A stretch of 64,000 nucleotides of DNA from the NCBI GenBank assembly GCA_013365325.1, contig JABVXV010000247.1, forward strand, positions 1 to 64,000, written 5' to 3'. The translations under genes were made by a program, and so were the position numbers. The notes under the pieces are model-generated. The model made no database searches. It worked only from the letters and a program-made list of their open reading frames with translations, and was not told the origin of the DNA. Shown in pieces: positions 50,431 to 63,941 of this stretch. The stretch's first letter is position 1; each line of letters starts with the position of its first letter. The stretch comes from Dipetalonema caudispina (lineage: Eukaryota; Nematoda; Chromadorea; Rhabditida; Onchocercidae).

Positions 50431-53400
50431 TCCCTGGGGGAGGCTCCCGATAGTGCACTTTGAACCAAGATAAGACAGCTTCGAGACTTTGAAACAACTG
50501 CTGTCGAAAACGAAATCCTTCTGGTGTTACGGTCATATATTCGTGCCTTGTTTTGTTGCGCGGCAAATATGATATAACAAATTTTCCAGGATAATCTTGT
50601 GATGGTGTCAACGTATAACTATAAATATTAAAAATCAAGACAAAAAAAGGATACATGCAGGAATTGAAAGGAAAATTACGTGCTAACGAAAATCAATCAG
50701 ATATCACAATTAACTTACAAATGCATACAAAAAAAAAAGCAGAGCTATATTAAGCTATGAATCACTCACGGTATCCGCTGTGGATTTCGCTTTTTTTCAT
50801 CGAAGAGATAACCCTCAATAGCATCTCGATCTTCGGCTCGTTTTCCATCCAAAAAATACTTATGCGACAAAACATCGCGAGCTAACGCTGCCATAGGTTG
50901 TATGTGACGAGCAAGGATTTCATCCAAATCTTCGAACTCCTGAAAATATTGCAACTTTATTAAGGAACGTGCAACAATATTAAGAATATTAATAGGAAAA
51001 GGACATTAACATAGTTAAACACAGTTTTTGCACAAATAATTGTAACACATAGGTTCAGCCATTTTCATACATGACCGAAAAACGTACTGAATGTAACAAC
51101 ATACTTCTGTGCCAATTAACAACGTTTTGCCAAGACTAAATTGGTGCTGCTTCCCTTCTTCTTTAATATCTATATGTTGATAAATACCATCAGCTACTTT
51201 CCATGTCACTGTCAAATGTGAAACGGATTTTGAACTAGGCCGAATGATAGCTTCACCCTAAAAAGAATTTCACTTCCATAAATGATTTAATTCATTAAAG
51301 CTTTAGAGATTCATGGCAAACATTCCAAACGCTTACTTGCTCAAATTTCTGAAGCATCCGTTCAGCATCTTTGAAAGTAACATTGTGAAATGATGGATGC
51401 GATATAACCCTTTTCACGAAGTATGTAACAATCTTCCTTTGCTCTCTCAACTTCTTATCCTTTTCGTCGTCATCCTACAATAGGAGGTCAAACGCAGATA
51501 AATGAAAAATGTGTTGACTAACTGGATTATTAACTTAATTTCTCTTATTACCTGACACTTCAGTTTGTCGAAATAACGGTCGAACTCGCTGTTCTGCGGC
51601 TGCAGACCCCTTAGGTCAGAAGATCGACAGGAGCAGGTTGCCGAAAACTTATCTGGATCTAACTCCAGTATTCGGCAATATATTGGTTGATTGCGCTAAA
51701 AATTTCAAACTTTCTCTAAGTCTTAAATCAAAATGATCAAAAGTGCATTACACAATGCAATAGAAAAATTAATATTATATGAAAGAGATATAACATCTCC
51801 CTTTGACTGAAAAAGCGGAAATCAAGTTCTTACCCTAACTCTCTCGCTCGGATCCACAAACGAATCCGGTCGATCTGACAAGTACTTATTTGGAATGAAA
51901 CCAGTTATACCATTGTCGAATCGTACTTTTACGCCCACTGGTTGACCAGGACAAGAATCAATGTGCTGCCACACCTTAATTTTCATAATTCGTAAACAAT
52001 TCATTAACAACCAAAAATCTTTTTAACTCATTATTGAAAAATCAGAAGGATTTCTTACACAAAAATCACCTCATTTGTGTTGTTGAAATCAGGTTTGTAA
52101 CAATACTGGCATTTCCACTGACCCGTACGCTCATCTCTGATAGGAGGTACCCGCTCTCGTTCTTCTGGATCTCTCGGTTTGCGATAAACTATGTGCATAA
52201 CTCGTCCCATTACCAATTTCCCTAAAGTCATTCGATAATTCATAAATTCTATGAAAAAACTCCCGTATAAATTATTATTAAAATGGGAAATACTGTCTTT
52301 CATGCTGCATTTGTAAAGAGTAACATCACTTCCTAAGTAACAATTTTAAAACTACAATATTCATTTCCATATCAGCTAAATCGCTGACGAAATTCAATTA
52401 GACTGATGTGAATTCTTGTACTAAATAAGTTCAACAAGCAAGTAGAAATCAATGAGAAATGCAACACAATAAACAACAGCAAATACCAAATTAACCTATG
52501 GAATCAGAAGTTTCTTTTGTCAGCATCGTAAAAATCCTTTCAGCCGATGGACTTTCATAAGGAACGCGAAGATCTTTGTACCGATGATTTAGCTCTGCTC
52601 GAATATCATACAATGTAATACTTTTGTTACCGAAACCTTGACGAGCAAGTTCTTCCGCAAAAGCGTCCAGATCAAGATCCTAAAACCAAATAAATTATCA
52701 ACGAAGTGAATCAGCTCATAACTGTATATTTAAACTGAACTATGGCTAGAAAATAATTTAAGAAGTAGAAAGAATTTGCAAAATACCTTAAGTTTATCTG
52801 GATTTTGTAGAATTTCTTCCAGGGCACTAGTAGGATCAGCAGCATCGTCAATTTCCAGAGCATCGACCGCCATTTTCCGAGCCCATTCATATGTTTCCGG
52901 ATGCACTCGAGAACCATCTAACACCTATATTCATACGAAGTGAGAACCGCAGAACGGAGATTCTCATAACTATTTCAACAATAATAAACTTTTTGTGTGG
53001 ATCCATGAAACACTTTCTTAAAATTTTCGTCTATTAATTGCAAGCACAGTTCATAATTACCTCAACGTACGCATCAGTCCTTTCAGACACTTTTGCTGTG
53101 TCAATCTTGATAAAGCCTGCCGAATTCATGAATACCTACAAACAACTTTATATCAATTAATTTATAAAACAACGGGGTGAAGGTTAACTAATGTCAGACA
53201 AAAGGAAAATGGGAAAAACTTTTCTAGAAAATCCCAATTAACTTCTAAGGATTGGGACATGAAAAAAATTTACCTTCGGTCCCATACGACATAACGTGAC
53301 TAATTTTGTCCGACTCTCCAGAAGATTATCATTCTGTTTTAATATTTTTAATAAATGCACCGCCTTTCTCGGCCCTAAGCCACAAACAAATTGCAGCAAA

Positions 53401-56400
53401 TACGAAGTATGAGAGTACTCCAAACAACGATTTACATCCACACCTACTTCATTCACTCTGTTGATAAATTCCAGTGACAACGCAAACAACAATTCTTCCT
53501 ATAATAGAATTAAATCATCCGGTGCAAACAACATTTTCTTAATTCTTTCAGACAGAACAAAGTAACTGCACAGATTTGGTCTTCACTATCAAATATATCC
53601 ATATATTCATGAATAGCATGGAAAATTAGAAAAATTACCTTGCTAACTTCACTTTGCAACGGATGATATGAAACACAAAGAATGTCATCGTCTGTATTAC
53701 ATAAGTGTGCATATTCGATCAATGGATCCAACAACAAGCGGCCTAAGGAGACTGCTTGTCGCAGCATTGGTGGATAATTAGGGAATTCTGTCTGCAAAAT
53801 GGAGCACAAAGTCTGTTAACGCTAAAAGCCAAAAGCCTAACATTCTCAGAATTTCACGTGCAATATTTTGTTAGATTAATTGAACATTGTAGTATAAAAA
53901 GAAAGTTATTAAATTAAAAATCTATATCTACGTTTCAGTAGTACTTTTTATCCTCTGTTAAATAACGATGTAAATTCGAGGCGCTAAACATTATATCACA
54001 GTTAAATAGACTGTGGAAATCATTACGGGCAACTCAAACTATGCCGCTCAACGACTGGAACTTGTGAAAACATGCTAAATACTCACAATCGCCTGTTTGC
54101 TGTGCATAAAAATTTTGGCTGCTTCATTATCTACAATTTCCACGGAAATTTCTTTTGCTATTCCAGAAATTTCATGTAATAAAGATTCGATGTCTCGTCG
54201 AAGATAATAAGCATCCATATTTTCACCGCATATTGCAATTACATGAGGACGACGTTTTTCGATGAATTTACGCAAATGAATCATATCCTGACGCTAAAAC
54301 AATCAGAAATAAACAATGATCATGAAACGATGATTAAATTAAAATGAAATTGGCACTGTTTTTGATACAATCTGCATTGCATGGGTAACATAAAACTCCT
54401 TAACGTAGTTATAGCAGACGTTTCATATGATCAATTAATAGAACTCTAGATTTCGAACATAAATAACCTTTAGTTCTGCTTCACCCGGTTTTTTCGAATT
54501 CAGGCTTTTTGTAATATGGATCAACCGAAGATGATCTAAAACTTGGCCATCTTGATCGGTAAGAGCACAAAATGATGCCTGGTCCCTGAAAACACTGTTC
54601 TATCTTGGCTACACTTCCCATTCCATAGCTGTTTACCACTTAGAGATCTCGTAATTCATCCTTACATGTTTTGAAACGGTAAATATTACCTTTCTTCAGG
54701 GTACACAATACTTAAAACTCTTGTTCCACTACCAATTCCACCCTCAAAATCATCATCATCATCATCATGCATGTTACGATAAGCTGCAGTTTTGATTCGA
54801 TCATACAAATTCTGGGTGCTTTGCTGAAATTGGTTCGTTCATCAGGAAATAGACTTCTTAGAACCACTTTAATTCAAAGTTACATGCCGACCGTAGTCTA
54901 AAAAGTCCATATTCAAGGAAAAAGATACTATTAAAAATGTAACAAATCTGAAGAACATACTTTTATCACATAATCTCTTGCCTCCTGCAGAAGCCTTTCA
55001 TGAGCTTCACGTTCAAATACCGGTAAAAGAAAGTTGTTAACACAAACAGTTACTGCTTCTTCTCTGACCTTGTTCCACATATCAACAACACGAGAATATT
55101 CATCTCTGAAAAGAGATCAGTTCCTTGAAACACATAAAGGATGGAACCCTCAAAAATTTCACATTTCTGCTATTTCTAAGTTCAAAAAAAGTCGGAAACT
55201 TTCTCTGACTTTTCTGTCAAAATATTTTTACCTGTGATAGGGTTGTTCAGAAAGGAATTCTTGAAGCAGTGTCTTCTTAAATCTAACATCTTCCTCTGTG
55301 TCGCAATGCAGTTTTAAATTTAGTAATCCACCAGCACGCGCCTAAACAATAGACTTTAGTCTTATTTAAGTGATTTTATTTGAAAAATATTAAGGATGAA
55401 ATAGTCACACAGTTTCTGTAAAAAAAAAAATAGCCGGAAAAAATCCAAGAATAAACAGCATCTACCTGTACATACCACAAATATTCATCATGTCGCAGAT
55501 TTGCAACTGGCTTGTCACGTACGTACCTAAATTATCAAAAATTTTATTGGCTGAAGTTGAAGAGTGTGTGACCATGATTTGTCTCCAAAGCTTAGTTACC
55601 CAAGAAGACATCAATAAACTACAAAACAGAAGTATGAAAATCCTTACCTTCTGGGCCACAGCTTATGGTTCTCGTCAATTTCTTCTCGGCCCTTTTTTGT
55701 TGGACATACCGAAATCTTCAGACGTAACCTATATCGTGATCGCAGCAGTTCACGTACTTTTGGTTCCCTACTTAGCTGCTTAGCAACAACATGAATAGCA
55801 CCAGCTAATACAGCTTCTGGAGCAGGGAAACTTTGGCAAACATATTGTTCGGCCGCCTTCAATGGCTCTTCATCGTCTTGCACAATATCATGTCGCTTCC
55901 AGTCAAGATTTTCCGCAAACTGCAGAGGAGTCAAGCCAAAACGTGAAGCCATTCCGGATAACCCATTTTGAATACACAGCTGGAAATATGAAATAAATGA
56001 GAACCTACGCAGTGAGTCGTAAATTAGAAATCATGCACAAAGGCTCATTATTAATACAGTTACATTCACTCTTCTAATATGCAGGAAAAAATATATAATG
56101 AAACATATACCATATACTTATCCGTTCTTGTAGCAGCACGAAAACGCATTTCAGCGGCTTCGCGTTCAGGATCGTCTTCACTCAAATTCTGAATCTTTTC
56201 CCAGTCTATCATTTTCGGCACTTCCGGACCGTAATAGAGCTGGAATTTCGTCGAAACATCCATTAAACCTTCTACTGTTTGTACTCCGTGCACTCTATAA
56301 TACCAAGACAATTTTTAGCTTCAAAATTGCACTAATATATATAACTAATCTTCTTACACAAAGCCATTAAAGATAGGATTCAAAAGAATCAACGATTACT

Positions 56401-59373
56401 CATTCATATCTTGCTCAGTAACAATACGCATCCCAGCAGCGTTGTCATTCTCCATCTGATAATTCAACATCCGTTTCATCAGCTCTAATAGACGTTTCTT
56501 TCTTTGTTGCAAGTGGCACCACTAAAATAGAAAACGGACAATTTTCTTTAGTTTTTAAAATACGAAAACCAAAATTAGTGAAAAACAAAAAGAAGTACCT
56601 TTTCATCCCATTGATACACTTTCCATAAATCGTTGATTACCAAACATGATTCCACATACTCCTTACGGTAAAATGCTATGAATGGTACCTAGAAAGCATG
56701 ACTTGGAGTAAAATAAGGAACTGTGAATGTAACAAGGAAATGTATTCTCAAGGGAAGCTTCATATTGATATTCATCGGCAAAACGATGATAATATCAACA
56801 AAAAGGAAATAATAACAAAAATATTTTTATTTACCTCAAATAACTGATTTCTTATGAATTTTAAAGCTTCTTTAATTTTATCTGGAGCTTCTGCAGCAAT
56901 TTTAGCTCGTTCGTCAATGCGAAGATCCGGATTTGACAACACAGTGAGACAACTTTCTTCCTAAATTTATGTTTTACAGCCTATTTGCAGCAAAATCTGT
57001 GGAATTTTGGAAGCTAATGCAGATAAAAACGACGTTTTACCAAAGAATATCAAGTTTACCCCTAAATGAAAATCTGTCTGAACCCGGCGGTTTTTAAGAT
57101 AACAGAAGTACATGAAGAATTAAAAGATCCCAAAAATAAGAGCATACAAAAAAAAGTAGCAGTCCTTAATCACCATGTGAAATTATCCGATAAAAATAAA
57201 TTAATACCTGTTCCGACAAAGTTGCATTATCAAATGCATACTGGTAAATCCATTTGGCTTCAAATTCAAGCTCGTGTTCATCAGCCTCACTCACTGGGAC
57301 TCGACGAAGCTGCAATAATACGCAGTCAAAAAATGCAATGTTCCCTAAACTATCCTCTTCAACTCCACCAAAACGATCATGACACAAAAATAACTAAAGT
57401 AATATTAAATTACTTGGAAGCGTTCAGGACGATCATCCAGTTGTATACGTTTATCTATTGGAGCAAGTAATTTCTCTTCAAGCTCCGCAGGTTCAATTGT
57501 ATCCATCAAAGTAGCCCTCTTCTCTTTTGGCTTCATTTTACGGGAACGCGATACATCTCCTCCTTCTAATTCTTCTTGCTCTTCATCTTCCGGATATTCG
57601 TCTTCATCTTCGCCTGGCTAAAATACAAGTATATGAAAACAAATAAGGATATGCAATGTGTGGAGATGATAGGATAAACTCACAAGAAAAATAACAAAAG
57701 CCAACCTCTGCATCTTCGTCGTAAAACTCAGCAAAATTAAAATCGTCAACTCCGAATATCTCCCGCGCGTCATCAATAGCTTGTTCCGGCACATCAACAA
57801 AACGATAACGACGCTGTCGATGTTGCGGTTGTTGCCCATCGTCCGTAACAATGAAATCGTCTTCTGAAGTAGGAAGGCATAGTAAGCAGCTGAAACAGCA
57901 GACAAATGTTTGAGAATTCTGAAATCATTAGCGGTAGATGAAAAATTACCAGAATGTTCGCTTTCCGTGCCTGAACCCTCTTCGCCATCATAAACATGCC
58001 GTTCCGATTCCCTGTAATCGCTGCGTTGATCATCGTCACCGGCCAAATCATCCTTGAAAAATCAGACGTTTACTAACTTCATGGAAAAAAGAAAGAAATT
58101 CAACACGTAACATCATATAACCATTATTTACTTATTGCTTTCGCACTTTTACAATTTCTTTGAATTTGTCGACTATCAATTTGTTTAATAATATCACCAT
58201 CTAGCAGAATGAACAATCCAAATAAACACATAAAACAACAAACCTTATCATAAAGATTACTCTTGCTACGATCATGATCCTCTTCTTCATCACTTTCAAT
58301 GACCACACGACCACCAGCTGGACGCTGTTGTATGTCTAAGTTATCATTTAGTAAATCCAAGTCTTCATCGTCCAATTCCAGATCATCATCTTTTTCGATA
58401 TCACTTCTGTCATCGTCCTGAGAAATATAACCGTGAAGCAACTTTAAACAATAATTTTTATTTCTATTAAAAACTGATTAAATATAACAGTTTGCACAGT
58501 TAACATTAACAGAACCAGGTTAACATGAAACATCTTTGTTCAACATCATACTCCAACTAAATTAGCATGATGAATTTTAGGGAAATATATTAGGGATTTA
58601 TAGAAATTAAAGAACATTCCATGAATAAAACGAACCTCATTATCATCACCTTCATCTTCATCAACTTCATCTTCATCGACAACGAATCCGGCCATTTCCT
58701 TTTGAATTTTGGCCTCATCATCTTCACCATCATCATCCTCCTCGTCATCCTCATCATCGCTGCAACGATCAAAGATAGAAATTCAGAATTCAAACCATGC
58801 GATTTGCAAATAACACTATTAAAATTTAAGAAAAATGTGTTGAAAAAGAACCGCAGAAAGTTTGAATAAGACGGAAAGGATTTATAAAATGTCAGACATA
58901 GCTTTCGGACTTCTAAAGAAAATTTAATCCATTAGCATGAAATCTGCTTCTTGAATGTATATGATAATTAGCTATATATAAATTTTATCTTTAAATTTTC
59001 AAAGTTTTATTTCCCCAGTTGGTAACCTATCTATTGACTACTCTACCTAGCATCAACGGTAGGATGAGTGTTTCAATGTCCTGGAAGCACAGCTTAACAA
59101 AAAGTAAAGAATTATACAAATGCATTTTTTATTGCTATCTGATCATAGTAGACGAAATCATCCCAAATCATACATCATTAGCAATTTTTAATGAATTAAA
59201 GTATAGATAAAATTTAACCTCCTAATTCGTTTTTTCTTCTTCACTTTCTCCTTTTTCTTCTGTTTTCGTTGTCGTTTAGCACGAGGCTCCAAATCATTAT
59301 CATCAATAGATGTATCCGTCGTCTCACCTGAATTTTCAGATTCCTCCGCTTGATTATCCAAAAATTCTGACAT
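50431..59373 (-). CDS. emb-5: Transcription elongation factor SPT6 / EMB-5
   Basis: Histone chaperone that travels with elongating RNA polymerase II. Thirty exons (minus): 59373-59219, 58759-58636, 58417-58244, 58052-57950, 57863-57706, 57617-57414, 57309-57208, 56960-56835, 56688-56599, 56521-56400, 56294-56111, 55979-55648, 55526-55466, 55341-55232, 55105-54961, 54823-54690, 54585-54468, 54293-54087, 53791-53639, 53498-53274, 53135-53061, 52924-52787, 52679-52496, 52221-52070, 51974-51834, 51695-51552, 51474-51337, 51257-51105, 50939-50770, 50618-50431. All phases close to 1503 codons. Order: acidic IDR (1-300), helical core with '[13 protein letters not shown]', YqgF fold (about 730-885), HhH '[18 protein letters not shown]' (about 970), S1 '[15 protein letters not shown]' (about 1205) and tandem SH2 (about 1300-1500; 'IIRPSSKS', '[13 protein letters not shown]'). 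The final donor A|GTAAGT implies a short last exon; a candidate is 50326-50223 (33 codons). Confidence 0.97.
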
Positions 59374-59418
59374 CCTCACTTTATGTTCTCTTCATTAATC
59401 CCCAAATTATATAAGTCG

Positions 59419-59430
59419 TCTGAAAATCAA
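59419..59430 (-). promoter_or_regulatory. Probable spliced-leader acceptor of SPT6
   Basis: GATTTTCAG ends at 59420 on the minus strand, 46 bases upstream of the SPT6 ATG, with no coding exon beyond it. The ATG at 59373 is chosen over an in-frame GTG two codons earlier because [13 protein letters not shown] matches the SPT6 N-terminus. Confidence 0.6.
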
Positions 59431-60354
59431 AAATATTTTTAATAAATTCAAGAAAAAATTTTACACCATACGAAATAAACAATGCAGAAAACAAACCGAA
59501 CATATATAAAGTACTAATCAATCCTATTCTATTCTTCACAATCTGATGCATTAAATAGATGGATGAATTAAATGTCGATTAATTTGATAACATAAACACA
59601 TTGACTGACTTAAATTTATACTGTGTCAATGAGCAAACTGGAAGTATATCTATATGTGTATAAGTAAATACAAACTATATCTCCTAAAAATAAACCAAAA
59701 ATCCCACAAACCCCGAGACAATCGATATCGGACTTAGATATTACAAAATCTTCAATGGTCACATAAGCCATCGTAATGTCCTTCGACCACGAATCGTTAT
59801 GTTACAAACATCATCCAAATGGTGTAAAATGCAAATAGTACATCTCACGTGATAACTTTAACTGTTACCTAACGTGACAGATGTACGTTACGTTACGTGT
59901 CCGTTGTTCATCGAAATTTTTTGGATTATCGTTTATACAATTTTGAGTGAAATGAATAGGAAGTTAAAATGGGTGAGTGATGAATTTGAACAAAAATGAT
60001 GCATAATTATATAATGTTGAAAATTGGCGTTTTCAAATCTCTTTCCAACTATTCTAAACTCAAATCCAACTATTCTAAACTCAAAATGAGCTAATTATAA
60101 TTTGGAATTAAATAATTAGAAGTTAAAATTAACTATTTCAAATTTAAAAATGATTGCTTCAAAATTCTAGTATTAGTCCTTTTTTTTTTTTTTTTTTTGC
60201 TGGAAATTTTTGTTTAAAGCTCGAAGAACAGGAAATAAAAGAAACATTACATTGGAAATGAATTTAGGAGTAAATGCTACTAAATCCTGTTTAAAATGCT
60301 ATCCAGACATTTCAGGAATATCTGATATCTAGCTAAGATCACCGGAACAATCAT

Positions 60355-60381
60355 CTATATATATATATATATATATATATA
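60355..60381. repeat. (AT)n dinucleotide microsatellite
   Basis: About 13 AT units. Confidence 0.95.
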
Positions 60382-62022
60382 GATGTTGTCAGATTAATTG
60401 CATCACCTTTACTAATTAAAAATTCTTTTAAAATGGGTAGCTTTATCATCATCCGTAGTAAAACAGTTCTCATTTTGAAATAGTTTTTGAAATGAACCAA
60501 ATTTTGTTAATTAATTCAATTTCTTGCATTTTATCAACCTTAGATCTTATTTTAGATTTATAAGAGTTTATTTTATTTTATTTTTTTTTATTTTTGAATT
60601 AATTGTTAGTATTAATTAAGTTAAATGAAAAGAAAAGAAGCAAATCACTCCAAACATTTTGTATTATATTCAGAAAATATTTAATACATTTATGTTTTCC
60701 CGTTCTAAGCGATTGAGCTAACTTTTGTCAGTCATAAATTCACTTTTTATTGCTTTTAGCTTTTTTATTTTTACTCATTTTAACCTTATTATTCAACGCT
60801 TTTAAGTTTGACAGTTTTAGCATCAAAACATTAAATTTTAACTGTTTAAAAAAATTTAGTTGAAATTTTTATTTTGCTAAAAGTTGCCGGAATAATTTGA
60901 AAAGGATTGCTCATTTTTTAAAAGAAAAAAGAAGGAAAGAATAATAATCGTTGAATTCTAATTGTCGAAATTCTATTGGTAATTCATAATTTGGAAAATG
61001 AACAAAATAATATTTGCATTTTGCAAAAATTAAAATATCAAAAAATTATTTTCGAAATTTCTATGAATTGGGCAAATAGTTCGTTTTTTTTTTTTTTGAT
61101 CTTACTGTCTTTTCATTCGTTTTGTAATGATTTATTCTTTCTTTCTTTTTCATTTTACTTTTAATTCAACAAGTTGTTAAACTTTTATTTGAAGAAATTT
61201 AATACCTTTACTGATAGCAATTAAATTTCAAATTTAACAAGAAAAAAAAATTACTCTATGGGAAATTAAGTAACAAAAACGAAGAAATAAAAAAAAAAAA
61301 ACTATCAGATTTTTTTTTTTTTTATCACTTTGTACTTATTAACATTTCTTTGATAAATAATTACAATAAACGATTATAGACGAAAAGCAGTGATGACAAA
61401 TGTTTTAAATTGATTTGAATCATTGGACATATCATGATTGATGTTTTTGTTTACTTCAAATATTCTAACATTTTATCAGTTTTGGCTCAATTTGAAGAAA
61501 TATATATGCAAATGGACAAGATAAATTTATATTTACACTCCTGAATGGAAGATTTAGAAATCGATTTTGTTCAAATTAAATTTTACAATGGTAATGCAAG
61601 AACGACAATAATTTTAACAAATAGGTATAGTATTTCCAATTGATTGCATTGTGAAATTCAGGTAGCATATTGAATTTAAATCGTATCGTTTCGTTTAATC
61701 TTGCCGTCATTTAATCTTTGGACGATATCAATCACAATCCATGCTTATCACTAATTATCAGCGTTATCACCAGGAGCAAATGATTTGTATCTAATTTCGA
61801 ATCTAAATACTTATGTAATAGTTTACCGATATGTTAAACAACTAGCGATAATTAATAATAATAATAATAATAATTCTATCATTATTATTATTAAAACAAT
61901 AATACTTTTCTTTCATAATATTACATTTTGATCGACTTGTTTTTCATTAATCAATTAATTAAAAACAACGAACAATTGTGCTTATGAAATAAAACGAATG
62001 AAAAATTTGAAAAACATTTAGC

Positions 62023-62055
<33 letters not shown>

Positions 62056-62581
62056 AAACGAATTTGATAAGCGACAAATGAAATTAAATGTATATACATG
62101 TTATTAATTAATCAAATCTAATGACTATAATTAAATAAATTTATTATTATTATTATCATTATTACTAAAATTTAATGATTTCTATACAAACATTACTAGC
62201 ATAAAATCATACTGTAGCAATAAAAATTTTTCTATTTCTTTTTCTTTTAGAAAATGTAATCCCATCTTTTTTAATATTACCACTTACAAATATTTAAAAG
62301 AGATGAAGAAGAGAGAGAGAGAGAGAGATGAAATATAGACAGGAACTTTATCATGCTAAAATCATTATCATCAATAGTTCGTAATCAGTCAACTAAATGT
62401 TAGTTATCCTTATTGCAATGATATTTGCCCTGAAGGTAAATGAATTTGGTCGTTGGACAGCTGTGAGATTGAACATTGAAGTGCATTGATGATATCTTCG
62501 GGAGTAGAAGAAGATGAGGATGAAAGTCCGATCATTTTGTCAGCTGGCAGTCAGACAATCATTCCTCCAAAACACTATCAG

Positions 62582-62607
62582 CTTCTTCTTCTTCTTCTTC
62601 TTCTTCT
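62582..62607. repeat. (CTT)n trinucleotide microsatellite
   Basis: About eight CTT units inside a short plus-strand open frame at 62,486-62,695. The frame is leucine-run dominated and lacks splice or start support. Confidence 0.9.
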
Positions 62608-63442
62608 ACTTCAGTTGAAGCTGTTCAGTTGTGTGTGTCTGTTGATGATGATATATTTCTCCTCTATCAAGTATTTAAGTATATCTATTCCATAGTATAT
62701 GAGTATAACAAGTACGTTTATTTGATAATGTGTTACTAGTTGATATAGGAAAAATTATATTTTTTTAGTACATTGAGGAATATAATAAATGAGTATGTAT
62801 ATTTGATAATGTTTTAATGGTTGGTATAAAAAGATTAGTATATAAGTACTTAAGTATATAATTATTGTAAATTAGTATATAACTAATAATATATCATTGA
62901 TTAATATAAGAAATAGTATAGAAATACATAGATGTAATAAATAAATATGTATATTTGATAACGTTTTATTGGTTAACATAAAAAAAATTAGTCAAATATA
63001 AAAAATGCGATGATGAAAATGTTTTTTTTTTTTTTTTTCAGAATTGGTAAATAAGCAAAAAGAAAAAAAAAACGGACAGATTGATTTTGTTATAGCATTG
63101 AGTTATAATATATTAGCCAAATTAAAATTACTCGAAAAGATAATTCAAATACAATATATTGGCCAAGCCTTATCAAATTGATAAATAGAATTATTGGACA
63201 ATATTCAAACAAAAATTTGCTTATTTAAATTTTTTGTTTTGTCTTTTTTTTTTTTTTTTTTTTTTTTTTTCAGCAAATTATTAAAGGGAAGACGGTTCAC
63301 ATTCATTCATTCATTCATACTACTTTTTCTGCATATAGCGGATTAAGCTATCGTGGAATAAACGGTACTTCACTCGATGGATGGAAAATTAAGCAATCGA
63401 TGGAAATGTTTTCAAATAATATAAGATTATTCGAACAACAAT

Positions 63443-63941
63443 ATGCTAATACTATTATCAGCAATAGATTTTTTGCTATTCTCGATTTGTACTGGTGTAG
63501 TTAATCAGAATGGCAATGGATGTGATAATCAATGTGATCATTATGGTGATACTATTGCTTATGAAAATTGTATGAAGAAATGCTCATCTGAACGATTTAC
63601 AACCAATACTTTCACTGTCAGACGTAAATTAACACATTTTTATTACTTAATTAATTGTTTAATTGAAAAAATATATCTCATTCATTCATTTTAATTATGT
63701 AAATAATTAAATTATACATAGTAATTACGAAAGTAATTTTTAAATTTTTAACATAATTAATAAATATCACTAATTATTAAATTTAACAAAAGAAAAGAAT
63801 TTGGAATTAATTTGTCCAATAATAATTTCTATTTAATTTTAGAATATCCATCGCCACCGTTTAATATTAGCGTTGATACGATTGCAATTATTGGTAATGT
63901 GAAATTTTTGGAATCAACTGTCAGTTGGGACTTTGAACCCA
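63443..63941 (+). CDS. Secreted or receptor protein with Cys cluster and probable FN3 start, partial
   Basis: Two plus-strand exons, 63443-63623 (ends phase 1) and 63843-63941 (phase 1 to phase 1), joined across a GT-AG intron. The next exon is beyond the window. Exon 1 opens with a signal peptide (MLILLSAIDFLLFSICTG) followed by a cysteine-spaced segment 'GCDNQCDHYGDTIAYENCMK', with pattern CxxxC...CxxxC. Exon 2, 'YPSPPFNISVDTIAIIG' then 'STVSWDFEP', resembles the A and B strands of a fibronectin type III domain (P-x-P...N-x-S...hxhxW). The symmetrical 1-1 phase of exon 2 is common for extracellular modules. The arrangement resembles the start of ROS1/Sevenless-like (ROL-3) receptors or of anosmin (KAL-1), but the visible part is too short to choose. 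A T-rich CAG acceptor at about 63272 may start the 5' UTR. Confidence 0.7.

Larger units (their letters stand above)
59431..63442. other. Intergenic DNA upstream of SPT6
   Basis: Four kb without a supported gene, holding divergent promoters for SPT6 (minus) and the 63.4-kb gene (plus). It contains a 22-bp tandem duplication near 60,040-60,085, an AT microsatellite at 60,355-60,381, an AAT tract near 61,853, a long A run near 62,030, a GA tract near 62,312 and a CTT tract at 62,582-62,607. Acceptor-like T-runs ending in CAG at about 63,040 and 63,272 may belong to the 5' UTR of the right-edge gene. Confidence 0.7.

Noticed and set aside
57066..57470. 134-codon plus-strand frame
   Set aside because: Antisense to SPT6 exons 6 and 7 and their intron; no independent support.
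62486..62695. 69-codon plus-strand frame with a leucine run
   Set aside because: The leucine run is a CTT microsatellite; the rest has no family match and no splice support.
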